Source: Xenopus tropicalis
Lineage: Eukaryota > Chordata > Amphibia > Anura > Pipidae
Direction: 5' to 3'
NCBI RefSeq assembly: GCF_000004195.4
Contig: NC_030683.2
Span: forward strand, 83,034,910-83,098,909
Length of the DNA stretch: 64,000 nucleotides
The position numbers and the translations under genes are program-made. This document shows, one piece after another, positions 35,223 through 47,457 of this stretch. The stretch's first letter is position 1. Each line of letters starts with the position of its first letter. The notes under the pieces were generated by a model that did not search any database, was not told the origin of the DNA, and saw only the letters and a program-made list of their open reading frames with translations.

Positions 35223-38200
35223 CATGGCTAGAGATACTAATGCTTAAATCTGCATGTAAAAAAAGCACAGAACACGGTATATATTTTAAGTGTTTCCTCT
35301 TGTCAATGAACTTTGCTCCCACTCTTAATTAATCATTTTGACCCAGACAGGGACTTATCATTAACAAGCATACTGGTACAAAATGTGTTTATTGAAGTTT
35401 CTATAGGACCCTTTTATGCACTCCTTCCCAAAAGGGGTTTGATCTCATTTTTAGTCTTTTAGTAATATGTGCTGTATATCACATGACTGTTCATGGGAGT
35501 CTCCCAGGCTGGTTTTGACCTACAATACCTCATTGAGAGTTCTGTCGATCTCTTTCTTTGTTTCCAATTTCCGAATTCTCAAATGCCAGTCTTTCCTTTA
35601 TCCCTCCAGCCCATACCCATAACAAAGGCTCTTTTACAATAAATATCTTTTGTGGCATTTCCAGCTAACAAATATGCATTGTTCATTCCAAGTCTGTGAT
35701 GTTTGCAATGGGCGTCACAAAAAACACTTACACACACGCAAAAATACAAATGCTGTGATTCACAACTCTGCCTCTATAGATAATAACCATTTCTGCCACA
35801 AGAACAGCAGCAGCTTCAGAGACTCCATCTGCCATCTCACATCATCCTTGTTACTCAGAATGAAGTGGACTTCAAGTTTATTGTATGTTTACACTTATAA
35901 TACAATAATTGTCATTCTGAATTCAGCTTCTTAGTAAAAATCACTTTTTTAAAGGGTCACTTCAGTGGGAATAGAAGGGTTTTTTATGTCTGGCTGAAAA
36001 CAATGGCATAGTTCAGTAAAAGCAGTTTAGTTTTTGGAATGTTTAAATTTCCTACTGAAAAAACATTGGTTAGCACTTCTGCCTTGCAGTAATGGGGATT
36101 AATTCCGGCCTGGGCACTATCCCCAAGGAGTATACCACGCATAGGACAGAATATTGCTGATATGGTTTTCAATTCAATGATTTTCAGGCAGAAATTGGAT
36201 GGGTAGGCCCCTATACATGGACAGATAAGATGCTAAATTGCTCTGAAGGGTCCAAATTGGCAGCTTAAGTCTGCATGTGTAGGCCAACATTGTAAGGGGC
36301 ACAAATTCCTTTCCATTCCATTTAAAAAAATAGTTTTAAATATAATTGCTATAAAAGCCAGAACCTCTGGTTGTTCACAGTCTGTGCTATTCTGCTTCTG
36401 ACTGGAGGAGAGCTGACTTCTGCTACACTGCTTGAAGATTTAGAGAACAGAATGAGGTACATAAATGCAGCTTTTAATTTCAGTTACATTTACAGAAATA
36501 TTTAGGAATATGGGAGAGTTTCTTTGGATTCATTGTGCAATGAACAGTTTTTAGGTGGTGATTCCCTTAATCAACAGTGCTGCTTTCCCTTTTGCCAAAG
36601 CATGGAGGGTTAACACATGCTCAGAATCATCTTCATAGTGAATTTTATAAAGGAGACAGCTATGGGTGTCTGGAGAGCTTTATCAGATTAGGTGGAGAGG
36701 TAACGCGGTTTGCAGCATGTGACAAACACAGAAACCTTTCCTGGGCTGTTTCAGAGCTAATGGTTTAATTCTACCATGCAGATACAAAAACTGCCATTTT
36801 CCGAACCCAAGGGAGTTCAAAGGGGCGGGGAGAAGAAACTCTTTTAAAATGCCAGCAAGAGCAGCAACAATAACACAACCAAATTCATTCTTTCCTGTAT
36901 AACTTTATATGTCCTAGGTCCTATTAAAAACTCATATTTCCCTGATCCTTATATATCCTCATCCTGAAAAACTCAGTGCCCTGAATTGCCCATGCACTCA
37001 ACTTGTTTACCTATTCACTTGCACCCAGTTAGTCATCAATGTATCTAAAAGATTCTTTATTTGCTTATGTTGCATGAATGTGGTGTCCCTTTTATTTTCA
37101 GGTTTTGCTTAAAGTGCTCAGGAAAAACACATACCATTTTCCCATTTTTATTCCTAGCTTGTGGGCTTGTAACCTTAGCTGAAGAAACACGCATAAGCTT
37201 AGAAAATACAAAATAACAAAAAGGAGGAATGTTATTAAAATTCCTTTCACTTATTAGGTTATGTGAGTTTCTCAGCTCTCTCTGTGGGATTCTTAGGGTG
37301 TTTACAAACTGTGCTTACAGCTGGTTCTTTACAGACCTCTATTATGAACACTGTGTATGAACAAAGAAAGGAGCATTTCTTCTTCCTTGACCAGAGTCAT
37401 TTCTGCTTCAGACATAAAGGGCAACATAAGGTGCAATGATGGCACTTGACTGGTTGCTACAGATTACTGCACAAACTTGCTCACTTGCCCTGTACAAGGA
37501 TGGAAGTTGTCTTTCATAAGCATCTGCTTTATAACATGTTACATGGCTCCCTATAGCTAGCATTGCTGGGGAGGCAAGTCCCTAAACTACACAATTAGAA
37601 CTTGGTATCAGTTAACCTAAGGCTGATGGCATACAGGGTGATGATTCCTCCATCAACACTTGTGATGCCAGCAGTTCTTGGCCTGAAAATATGTATAAGA
37701 GTGTTTTCCACCCAAGTACTTCCTACACTAGCATTATGAGATGGTACCAATGGAAGTCAAGGGGAGGCATCCGTGTGGTTTTGGGTGTTTCTTGCTGCCC
37801 TTAAAATACACCAGTGAAGAAACCATCCTGTGTGCCCTAGTCTTGACAGTCTGCATGTAGACAGTAGCTTCATGTTTTTATGTCAGGTTGAAAGTATAAT
37901 CCAAATAGTACATTACTGATATTTTTATTAAAATAAGCAATTAGAGACAATGGGGGAGAATATATATAACTAGGAACAGCCTTTTACACCCTTAAGTGTA
38001 AGGGCACACAAAGCATATGACCAGCTTCTCTCCGCCAGAGAAGCAGATTTGCTTCCATAAACTTCTGGAGCTGAGCAGAGCCAGGTGTAGCTGCACTCAG
38101 GATGAAACTGTGCCCGTCAGTGCAGCTAAACCCGAAAGAATATAGGAGCGAATTTGCTTCTCTCTTCCTTAGGAACTCAGAAGACAGGGGACTAAGGAAT

Positions 38201-38757
38201 CAGGGGAGCTAGAACACAGAATGGCTCAATGATCAAGCCAAGAGCTGGAGTGGAGACTGGCTTAAATAGGCCCCTGATAATGAGATAATAGATATATGGC
38301 CTGTAAAAGCCCAGAGGTAGAGACTGCGGAGACAGAGAAGGTAGCATAACTTTATTAAGATAAACTGCAGTAATGATCTCCAAAAGCTTCTAGTGGCTCA
38401 GTAGGGCCAAACAAAACATGTGTTCATGCCCTGTCCGTCAACACATATGTGGGCTACCTCTCTTGCCAGCCACCTTCAACAGCTGGCTCTGGTGGTCAAG
38501 TAAGGGCAGGCAACCATAACATACTCCTTGGACCCTGTGCTTGATGAGACCACTGAACACACTAAACACTGTCAGCACCTTGTGCTTTCAGCCTAGGTGT
38601 TGTGCACCCAACCCCTCGGCAAGGATTCCTACCAAAAACTGGGAGGTCGGGTGAGGACACTTCATGCAGGGTACTTACTTCTTTTAATCTCCCCTTCAGG
38701 TAATTCTTTTTTTGCTTCCAGTCCTAACCCCTGAACCATGATCCATCTTTACTTTTC
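35223..38757. other. No gene recognised; minor MITE fragments
   Basis: Ordinary sequence for about 3.5 kb. A truncated TTAA-type MITE end (ttaaagggtcacttcagtg) lies near 35950. A small palindrome of the gcaaatttgcac family lies at about 37425-37497. ORFs at 35650-35934 and 36577-36768 lack motifs and exon-type splice context. Confidence 0.45.
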
Positions 38758-38760
38758 TAA

Positions 38761-39143
38761 AGGTGGCCATACACGGGCCGACTATAGCTGCCGATATCGG
38801 TCCCTTGGACCGATTCGGCAGCTAATCGGCCCGTGTATGGGCAGGGCAGAGCGGCCTGGCCGACCGATATCTGGCCTGAAATTGGCCAGATCTCGATCGG
38901 CCAGGTTAGAAAATCCGGTCGGATCGGGGACCGCATCGGCTCGTTGATGCGGTCCCCGATCCGACTGCCCCATTGCCGCCCACATAATCCGATCGTTTGG
39001 CCCCAGGGCCAAACGATCGAATTATTTTTTTTTTTACCTAAATGCTCCCCGATATCGCCCACCCGTAGGTGGGAATATCGGGGGAAGATCTGCTCGCTTG
39101 GCGACATCGCCAAGCGAGCGGATCTGCTCGTGTATGGCCACCT
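38761..39143. mobile_element. Harbinger-type MITE made of serial hairpins (copy 2)
   Basis: The ends are AGGTGGCCATACACG and CGTGTATGGCCACCT, exact inverted complements, with TAA on both sides (38758-38760 and 39144-39146). Between them lie about six successive inverted repeats: around the ccctt at 38802-38806, the ggccagat pair at 38873-38893, the gatcggggaccgcatc pair at 38923-38963, the gatcgtttggccc pair at 38991-39019, the ccccgatat pair at 39047-39082, and the gctcgcttggcg pair at 39092-39119. It is GC-rich and CpG-rich compared with the flanks. ORFs on both strands follow from the palindromes and composition. No transposase. Confidence 0.93.
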
Positions 39144-40370
39144 TAACTCTACCCCTTTCCCACCCATTCTAGTCTGCTCCTTCCTTACCTAGTCAAGGCT
39201 TCTTCCCTTATTCCTTGTTAGCCTGAGCCCAAATCTCACTAATAATTAAATGAAATTTGATACACGTGTTGCATAAATCAAACTAGGCTTGGTATCTTTG
39301 CATATTATAGTAAAATAATAATTTCTCGTTTGATATATAGAGCAGATGTGTAAGTTTAAAGTGCAGTTCTGGCAAAGTGCAATAATGCAAATGTCAATAC
39401 ACATGTGCCAGCAAATGTTACTTTTTATTTAGACTTGAATTAGCAGGGAAGAAATCCTCTCCAGGTTTCTTCCTACTCCTTCTGAATGTGCTTGTAGTAC
39501 TGACATGCTGGATGTATTGTTTAAAAAAAAAAAAACTGTAAATGCATTTGCTGCTCTGCTACATCTATCTTTTTCATTCTTTATTAAAAAGTACTCTGAG
39601 CAGTTATATGATTTAGAAAGCTCCTCAGGTCACCAACCTGTATTCATGGTTGAACAGTGAATTGAATGCAATTCATGAGCTAGCATTTATGTTCTCTCCT
39701 ACACACAGAGCTTTCTGCTAATATAGTTTCATAGCCACGATCCTGGTCATTCTGCTGCTGGGCTGAATAGCTTGTCTTCTTCTAACTCTCCTCTGCTTGT
39801 GGGGAGTCTTCTACAGGAAAGCACAATGTCCAGCTATATTTCTCTCCTACAATGAAATTTAAATTCAATTCAAAGTTTGTCTCTTAAGGTTAAGGGCTGC
39901 TTTTTGATGCCCTCCCAAGAAAGTGACCAGAGGTGAGGCGCAGAGGTGGGCTGTTCCTCTGAACAGCCCATGGGGAAACACAGATTCTTTGTATGATTTC
40001 TGCATCTACTGTTCAGTGGTCAAATAATGTCACTGGAGTGAATATAACTTCAGGACATTGGCACACCCCTTACATACCCTTCAGTTCTATGTGATTCAGC
40101 TAGCTCAATATCCAGCATCTGTAGGCAAGTGCAACACACAAGAGCAGACCTGTGCTTAGAACCTAGTATGGGGAGCTGTTGGGTATAATTGTTAGCCTTT
40201 TCACTATGATACTTATGCACCAAGGTAGGTGAAGCCAGAAAAAAAGATGTGTATAAGGATGCACAAGGGTGCATGGTATTTAAAGGGGTACAGTTATGTG
40301 CCTAGCAATCATAAATGAGCCCTTATGTGTCAACTTGGGAAATAACAATTTGTCTTTCTGAATTGTCTTT
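39144..40370. other. No gene recognised; one short hairpin
   Basis: gggctgttcctctgaacagccc at about 39951-39970 folds as a 9-bp stem with a 4-base loop. No T-run follows and the setting gives it no function. Confidence 0.5.
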
Positions 40371-40945
40371 ATTTTCTCCACAAGCAACTTATGCATTTGT
40401 TTCTCACTTCCGTCTGTAGCTTGACACATTCACTATTTCCTTACACTTTTCCTCTGTCTTCCATCTGAAACTCCCGCAAGCATGCTTTCCAGTGTCTCTC
40501 CTTATGCTCTCCAGTTGCCTCTACTACTGTCCCTTCAGTCTGTCCATTTCCACTGCCACATTTCCCATTCCACATCACAGTAATATATCTCCTTCACACT
40601 GTCATATGCTGCTCCTCCTATTTATCATTGTCCATTTCCTTGTTCTCTTTCCAAATCCAGTGATCAGTTGTGCTCTCCACTTTGCTCAGCAAGCATCTTC
40701 CAATGTTTTTAGGTCAATAACACTTCTCTTCTGTCAGTCTCTTTCCTACCCCTAGCCATTCTCAGTTACTGTCCATCCCCCTCTCATCCAAAGTATTACT
40801 TTGTCACTGTCATTTACTTTGCCATCTGTCACTTTCTCTTTACTTTTGCCTCCTCTTCTTTATTTTGCCACATTTATAATCCCTTTCACCTTCTGTCACT
40901 GTCCCTTTATTCGATCTGCCTTCACTCTGTCACTGTCACTCTGGG
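40371..40945. repeat. Pyrimidine-rich degenerate tandem repeat
   Basis: Words such as tgtcactgtc, cactgtccctt and tttcccattcc recur across about 570 bp on a C/T-rich plus strand. ORFs here are Leu/Ser/Phe-rich by-products. The same style occurs in 46690-46860 and, in complement, at 9832-10100. Confidence 0.6.
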
Positions 40946-42984
40946 GGGCATGTACAAATTTACATGAGAACGGAGAGGAAACATGCTTCTAAGACTGTGT
41001 TGCCACTGATTGAGGAAGATGCAGTGTATCTCCTGTATAAAGAATATTTACCAAGTGCGTGTGAGACTTTAATTACCATATTAGCAATGGCAGTAGGCTT
41101 TCCTACAGAAGAGTACTACTGTAAGAGAACCATGTATGTATGTTGCAACTAATGACATCTAGTGAGCTGCGAGCATAAAAATGTACAGTATATCTGCAAA
41201 TGGAAGATCAATCTGTGTCAGTGCTGGACGAAAGGTCTTATGGGCCTGGAGCTGAAAATGATGATGAGCCTTTTTTCTTCAAGTTAGTAACAATACAGCT
41301 CTGAATAGGTTATATTTATATAGAGTTGTGCTCCCCAAACCTGATTTTATCAAGCTTACTTTACATTATAGGGATCATTTATGGAAGACAAAAGAGCCAC
41401 TTAGGTTCTATTAGGACTTGCACCCATGGGATTCTGAATCTGGCTAAAGGTTCAGCACTGCACAGCACTGTCATAGGCTGGGAGTAAGTACAGGCTTTTG
41501 CTGTGCTCTGCACCCAGTTGTAAAGAAATCCCCCTCCCCTGTTGTTCTCCTACCTGTGGGTGGGAAGGGGAGGACTGCACTAGTTGCACTAACACAAGTA
41601 TTGAAACGATTATTTAAAGCTACTTGTGTACAAATGCTTCCCTTGTACTTTCATATAGTTGTAGGAAGCACCATTGCATCCATCATGCCTCTTCTAATGA
41701 ATCATGTGGAAAATGCACATATTGGCATGAGGGAACCCTGGAACCACCACCATCCTGAATGTGATGGTGCACTAGACTCGTGCCTAAAGAATCTCATCCT
41801 AATGCCATTTGTAGCAAGCAGGACGTCTCAGATAAGTCATTATAATCACTAGGGGTGTCTAACAATATGGCACCTCCCCCCCAGAGATACCGTTCAATAC
41901 CATTCAATCTCTTTTACAAACACTGGTAAACTTGACAAGAATCAATGGTCAAGAATAGCGCCATAACACTTTCAGAAGATTACTATTTAGAATTAATGGG
42001 GACAAGTAAGGACATTTTGTCTCCCCATGTATCAAAATGGACAAATTTCTTGTGCAACAAAATAAATGAAATCTCTCTTTGTGCCATTGTCCTTAAAGAT
42101 AAATTGTTATGGAGATTAGGCAAAATGTAATTACAAATATTGCTAATTTTACATGATGGAACTATAATACATTTTTATGCAGGGTTTACTATTTCTTTTA
42201 ATCTCTTTTAATGATGCAGGGATCAGACTGATTAACCATTTTCTAAAGTGAACCATTTTTTATGGGACTCGCAAGCCTATAGCAATGGAGATTGATGACT
42301 GTGACTGTGCTCAGACAGAAACAACCTGTCATGACTTCCAACAGAAATGTATTGCAAACTCTTGATATAGTAGACCTGGCAGCAACAAGTAGATCACCAA
42401 TCAGAAGTGCTGGCATTCCTAAATGGTGTTCCATCTATCACCACCAGGTCTCCTGTAGGTAGTGTTGTAACACAGCAGTGGTCAAAAAACCTTGCTAGGA
42501 GACTTGTGTTTTTTAAGACCAAAACATTGAACCAACACTATGGATATCAGGAGCATTTAATGGGTTAAATCTTATATTAAGCCAAAATTGTTAAAATGTA
42601 CCCTTAATTTGACATGACAATGGACTTGAGCTCATACTCCCGAGCATTCGATTGCTAAATCTACAGTTACGCTGCTGTCAGTGAGCGTTGAAAGTCTTCT
42701 CATAATATCATTTTGTATCAGGAAGCTACAGCTTGTTGCAACTTTGGTTTACCTAGACCAGTTTTATAACCAATATGATGCCTATTAATCTCTAATGATT
42801 TCCAAGGAAATCACTCTAACAGAAATGTGAAAAACAAGGAAGGGGAGTATGAATAATGCGATATAAAATGCTTGCTGTTTCATCCACTTCAAAACAGCAG
42901 ATCTATCATGACATGTAAGGTTCAATTTAAGCTTGTCTTATACAAGCATCCATGAAACTACAAAAATAAAGTGAACGTTGATAT
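40946..42984. other. No gene or clear repeat recognised
   Basis: No credible exon. The part at 42600-42840 is free of visible repeats and has a balanced composition, a weak candidate for conserved non-coding sequence. Confidence 0.45.
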
Positions 42985-43130
42985 ATTTTTTATTATCCTT
43001 TATTTATATAGAACTGACATATTCTGCAGCACTTTAAAGATTATTTACATCAGTCTCTGACACAGTGTAGCCTACAATATAAGGTAAAGGAAACCCAACC
43101 AAGCACATGGTAAAAACACAAACTCTTTCC
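42985..43130 (+). repeat. Interspersed repeat, 'tttatatagcgccaacat' family (copy 1)
   Basis: tttattatcctttatttata, then gaactgacatattctgcagc, actttaaagattatttacat and cagtctctgacacagtgtag are a diverged copy of a widely dispersed frog repeat whose better copy lies at 60032-60205. Possibly a SINE or a LINE 3' end. Confidence 0.65.
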
Positions 43131-43706
43131 AGGCATCACAGTAAGGACTGTTTATAGCCGATTGTATTTCTTCATACACAACAGAATATTACAAATCACT
43201 ACATATTATTTATAGGCCCAAATTATACAGTTTAAAAGGGATTTAAAGCCTTTTACAATGCTCCCCCACTGCACCTTTCCTTCTTAATAGAACTTGACCA
43301 AACATGTAATTACAGATGCAAGAGAATTCACCAAATAGAATGCTGTTTACCAGAACCTTGTAAAGGCACCTTGCTTTTTACATGATAATTGTGTCATCTT
43401 AAATGACACTGTAATGAAACAAGGGGAAGAAGGACATTTTGGTTCAGTGCTAAAAAAAACTGTGCTTAATGCTTCCAACCCAAATGCAGGTAAAAAGAAC
43501 ATGGATTAGGTGGGATTTTCATTAGAACATTAATTTAATGCAGTCTCTAGCTATGGAGATCTGAGATAAAGTTTTATTGAGCAATATTGTTTGAAGAATA
43601 CAACCCTAATGTTGTTGGACTACAGCTCCCAGCATGATTTATGCCTTGATAATATGTGGATTTGTAGTCAAGCAATATTTGAGAAAATGATGATTAAGCA
43701 ACAGTA
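43131..43706. other. No gene or clear repeat recognised
   Basis: Unique-looking sequence. A short fragment (tgttggactacagctcccagcat, about 43612-43636) is a common vertebrate repeat word, too short to assign. Confidence 0.45.
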
Positions 43707-43714
43707 TTTAGAAC

Positions 43715-43919
43715 TAGTGATGAACGAATCTGTCCCGTTTCGCTTCGTCATAAAATTCGCGAAACGGCAAGAAAATCGTTGCACAGAAAAAAATTACCTG
43801 CAACGAATATTTTGCAGCGACAAATTTTCTTGGAAGTTTCATAAAAAAAAATTTGCCAGTGGGAAAATGCCGAAATTCGCTGTAAATCCATGCCTGGCAA
43901 AAAAATTCGCTGATCACTA
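43715..43919. mobile_element. hAT MITE, TAGTGATG family (copy 4), perfect duplication
   Basis: Starts TAGTGATGAACGAATCTGTC and ends GCTGATCACTA. tttagaac occurs exactly on both sides (43707-43714 and 43920-43927), an 8-bp hAT duplication. The length is 205 bp. Interior marks are aaaattcgcgaaacggcaag and gtaaatccatgcctggc. This copy defines the true ends of the family for the other three. Confidence 0.93.
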
Positions 43920-43927
43920 TTTAGAAC

Positions 43928-44665
43928 CTCTAATAATTTTTGTTGTTTCCTTGACCAAATTACCTACAATTCAGACATTGTCTTTTTACCTGTTTTCATA
44001 ATGTGTTGCGTCTAATCTTGCTTTGGACACTCCTATATTTGTTCTTGTTTGTAGAAGAAATGGTGCTGTAACAAGTTGTAAAATTAAAATGTTAAATTGT
44101 AATTAAAATCTTTTTAAATTGTGGTTTAGTTACTCTGAAATACTGGTGCTTTTATTACAGGTTTTTATGATTATGTCTAGCCATTTTTAAATACAGTATA
44201 AAGTATTTCAGGATGTGTCTTGAAATCATAATCTGTAACAACATTACCTCCTCAGAGAAAACAATGGAAAAAAAATGGAAAACAATGGAAATAGCCTCAA
44301 AATTATTCTTGAATGCAGCTTTTTTTAATTTTTTAACTCAACAGGACCTTGACCTCAACAGGTAATCAACTGTATTGGTACTATAGGGTTTAACAAGAGC
44401 ACTTTTTTTGGTGTATTGCATTGTGACACCTTGTGGCCAAAACTGAACGGGGATTGCTCAGTGTTAAAATTATGTTTGTGCGTGATTCTTTGGGTTCAAA
44501 TCTGTTGACCCTGCTGATGCAGCCTGCCATGGGAAGCCTGCCAGGATCGGGGGCAGAAACTCAAGGGTTTGCATGTATCAGTAGCACATATGCATGTCAT
44601 TCAGCAGAAGAGATGCAATGGCATTAGGCACAACTAAACAGAAGTGCAGGAGTGTGTTGGAATGA
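43928..44665. other. No gene or clear repeat recognised
   Basis: AT-rich sequence. A local duplication (aacaatggaaaaaaaatgg then aaaacaatggaaatag) occurs at 44260-44292. Confidence 0.5.
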
Positions 44666-44673
44666 ACCTTTAA

Positions 44674-45096
44674 AGGAGCAGTAACACAAAAAAATGTAAA
44701 TATTTTAAAGTGCCCTGCACTGGGAAAAGCTGTATGCTTCAGAAACACTACTGTAGTTTATATAAACAAAGCTGCTGGGTAGCCAAGGGGGTAGCCATTC
44801 AAGCTGGAAAAGGAGAGAAAAGGCACAGGATACATAGCAGATAACAGATTAGCTCTGTAGAATTCTATAGAATTCAATGGAAATCTACAGAGCTTATTTG
44901 TTATCTGCTATATAACCTGTTCCTTTTCTCCTTTTCTCAGTGTGAATGGCTGCCCCCATGGATACACAGCAGATTTGTTTACATAAACTATAGTAGTGTT
45001 TCTAAAGCAAACATACAGCTTTTACCTGTGCAGGGCAATAGTACATAATATATTTATTACTTTGATACACTTTCCTTTTTTGGTGTTACTGTACCT
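44674..45096. mobile_element. TTAA-flanked MITE, palindromic
   Basis: Starts AGGAGCAGTAACAC after ttaa (44670-44673) and ends GTGTTACTGTACCT before ttaa (45097-45100). Nearly the whole element folds back: tgccctgcactgggaaaagctgtatg pairs with a counterpart near 45010-45035, and ctctgtagaattctatagaa lies near the centre. No ORF. Confidence 0.92.
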
Positions 45097-45726
45097 TTAA
45101 TGTATTGCTGCAATACAATGCAACAATTGTGTCCATTTTAACATGTCTGCACTTGCAGGAGAGATGAAGAATTAATTTGAATCATATATGATTGTGCGAA
45201 AAAAAACACAGGTGGTCTAGGTTTCATACATTAAGGGCCTCACAAATCGCACACAATTCTCATACACCAGGACCCTCTTCATAATTTTTTCTGTGTTGTA
45301 CTATGTACCAAAAAATTACTTTAATGCTCTGTTATAACTGCCTATAGGATCTGCTGTTACACCTTTGCTGTAGTCACAATAAGCTAGTAACTGTTAAAGA
45401 ATTTCTGGTACCCACCATGTAGCTCTGCCTTTTAATGAGATTGTGCACTGCAGGACTTCCATCAGTCATCATGGGCCCCGATACTTCATAGTTAGTAGGG
45501 TCCTCACAATCATGTGGTGCCAATTAAAAGACAGAAAAGGCACAGAGGAATGCTTTCATTGGACAATCCTGTGAGCTGCTTGTGGAATTATTCATTCTAT
45601 ATAATTGAAGATTCCCTGTATTTTGATGTATTGATGTGTTCTCTAAAAAAATACTGATAATTATCAATCAAGGGAACCATATTTATCCCCTGTAGCACAG
45701 ATTCTTATTCCAGGGTTGAGGCCTTC

Positions 45727-45976
45727 GATATATATATATATATATATATAATGCTCCAAGGATTATGCGCACTCCAATTCCAAATGTTAAACTTTATTCA
45801 TGGCTAATCGCATATTTGTTACATCAACGTTTCGGTCCTGGTCTAGGACCTTGTTCACGATGTTATACCCGATGGGTATGGAACAACCGTTTTGCAGCAC
45901 CCAGAGAGGCTACGTGAGATGTGAGTGGCATGGGAGTGCGGACTAATTGTAAATAATATATATATATATATATATA
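45727..45976 (-). mobile_element. Penelope-like unit between two TA repeats, with decayed hammerhead motif
   Basis: A unit of about 200 bp (45753-45955) lies between (TA)n runs at 45728-45751 and 45957-45976. On the minus strand it contains a 5-bp stem (ggtcc / ggacc, loop tagacca) followed directly by GAAACG, as in stem II and the 3' core of a hammerhead ribozyme. The expected CTGATGA 5' of the stem reads gtgaaca, so the catalytic core is lost. Hammerhead motifs of this kind are established in the terminal repeats of Penelope-like retroelements. The family call is inference; no reverse transcriptase is present. Confidence 0.5.
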
Positions 45977-45980
45977 CACT

Positions 45981-46373
45981 GCAGTTAAATCTATAGTGCA
46001 GCAAGGCCACCATCATGGGGTAAATAATTCAGAGGCCACATGGGGGAGCAGATAGGTAAGAGTGTTGGTCATCTGATCCCCTGAGAGATGCTTCCTGCCA
46101 TCAAATCAGGCCTCAATGAAGCAAAAAAAAAAATTGCCCTGCGGATACCTGGTTATGCCGCTGATATACCCTGACCAAACCCCCATGATTAGGGTATACC
46201 CCTGATTGTAAAGTCAGCCCATGATCCATTCAAACTGCACCCATTCTTCACAAACCCAACCAACTTCTTTTCAACCCCACAATTCACACCTATCTGGCTC
46301 CCTCTGCCCTATATGACTTTTATACCTCCTGCACACCCCGATGGCGGCCCTGCTGCACTATAGATGTAATTGC
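45981..46373. mobile_element. MITE, 'tctatagtgcagcaaggcc' family (copy 1)
   Basis: The left end GCAGTTAAATCTATAGTGCAGC, continuing aaggccaccatc, and the right end gatggcggccctgctgcac, continuing tatagatgtaattgc, are inverted copies with few mismatches over about 34 bp. A related, more diverged element lies at about 48345-48620. No target duplication is clear. No ORF. Confidence 0.85.
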
Positions 46374-46689
46374 TGCTTCATACATGTAAGGGCTCAACCC
46401 TGGAATTAGAGTCACTTCTATGGTGGGTTAATATGGTTCCCTTGATTGATAATTAGCAATATTTTTTTTTTAGACCACACATCAAAACATTAAAATACAC
46501 TTAATCTTCATATACAATAAATAATGCCACAAGCAGTTCACATGAATATCCGGTGAAAGAGTTCCTGTCTGCCTTTTCTATAATTCATGGGCTGCCGGCT
46601 ACTTGTCTGTTTCCAGCTATAGTCAGTCTGCCAATGTCCTGACATGACAGCCATCTAAATAACCAATATGCTGTTACCCCTATGGTTTT

Positions 46690-46860
46690 TTCTTGTGTTC
46701 TACCTATGTGTGTGATCTCATGCCCATATTTCTCAATATATATTTTTTATCATTCTTTCTTTGGAAGTGACATATTCCCTGTTTGCTTCCTCTTTAAACA
46801 TTTGCCTTGTCACTGTCCCTTCTTCTTTAATCTTTTGTGTCCCTTTTACCTGACAACATT
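46690..46860. repeat. Pyrimidine-rich tract
   Basis: The plus strand is dominated by T and C (cttgtcactgtcccttcttc). The 62-codon ORF at 46682-46870 is Phe/Cys-rich for this reason and I do not regard it as a gene. Confidence 0.55.
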
Positions 46861-46982
46861 CAAGCTATGAAAACCACCTTTGAAAAGTTTTGTATATTCT
46901 CTTCCTCACAGAGGACTTCTTGTGCTGATATTTTAATAACTACATCTATATTTTTCTCTATCTCTTCTAGCTAGTAATTACC

Positions 46983-47457
46983 ATGAAGGGTTTTAATTTA
47001 ATTCACAGTGCTATTTTCTTATTGAATTGTTTTTGGAGTGACGTAGCCCAGGCCACTCCAAGCCCCAGCGAGACCCTTATGAGATTAGCAGGCGAGGTTT
47101 TCAAGATGTCCTATCTCATGCGTTGCGTCTCAGAGAGTACGAGCCTGGCCTCGCTCTGCAAGATGAATATGTTGTACACCTCGAGCAATTAAACTCCATT
47201 TCACACTTGGACGTACTGTGTTTATTTGCATCTGAAAGTTTGAAATCTAAAGATTTCCACTTATTGGGGACGTGGTTGTCAAGGACACGGTCAGATTGTA
47301 TCTCAGGCAATTTTCCTGTGGATCTAATGGACGCTGGATGGGAAGCAGTCAGGCATTGGATAGAGCTCTCATGGAATGCACAAGAATGAAAGCACAGGAA
47401 GGTACAGCTACAGATGATTATACGGTAGCAGACATCCATCTGTATACGAAGTCTTAA
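46983..47457 (+). pseudogene. Unidentified ORF relic with signal-peptide-like start
   Basis: I do not recognise this. An ATG at 46983 in good context (attaccatga) opens a frame beginning MKGFNLIHSAIFLLNCFWSD, a plausible secretion signal, and continues to a stop at 47190-47192. A second frame (47042-47389) is open for about 116 codons and overlaps it (SHALRLREYEPGLALQDEYV). A third (47272-47457) ends ...ADIHLYTKS. Three overlapping open frames in order suggest either one protein broken by two frameshifts, or chance. The segment has more CpG and GC than its flanks. A pyrimidine tract and cttctag (a splice-acceptor-like site) lie just upstream at about 46945-46971. It could be an exon, a retroelement fragment or nothing. 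Confidence 0.25.

Noticed and set aside
38738..39192. Open frames of 119 to 136 codons on both strands
   Set aside because: They lie in a palindromic GC-rich MITE, and inverted repeats make both strands open together.
39951..39970. Stem-loop gggctgttc/gaacagccc as a terminator
   Set aside because: Rho-independent terminators do not apply in this genome, no T-run follows, and short stems of this size are expected by chance.
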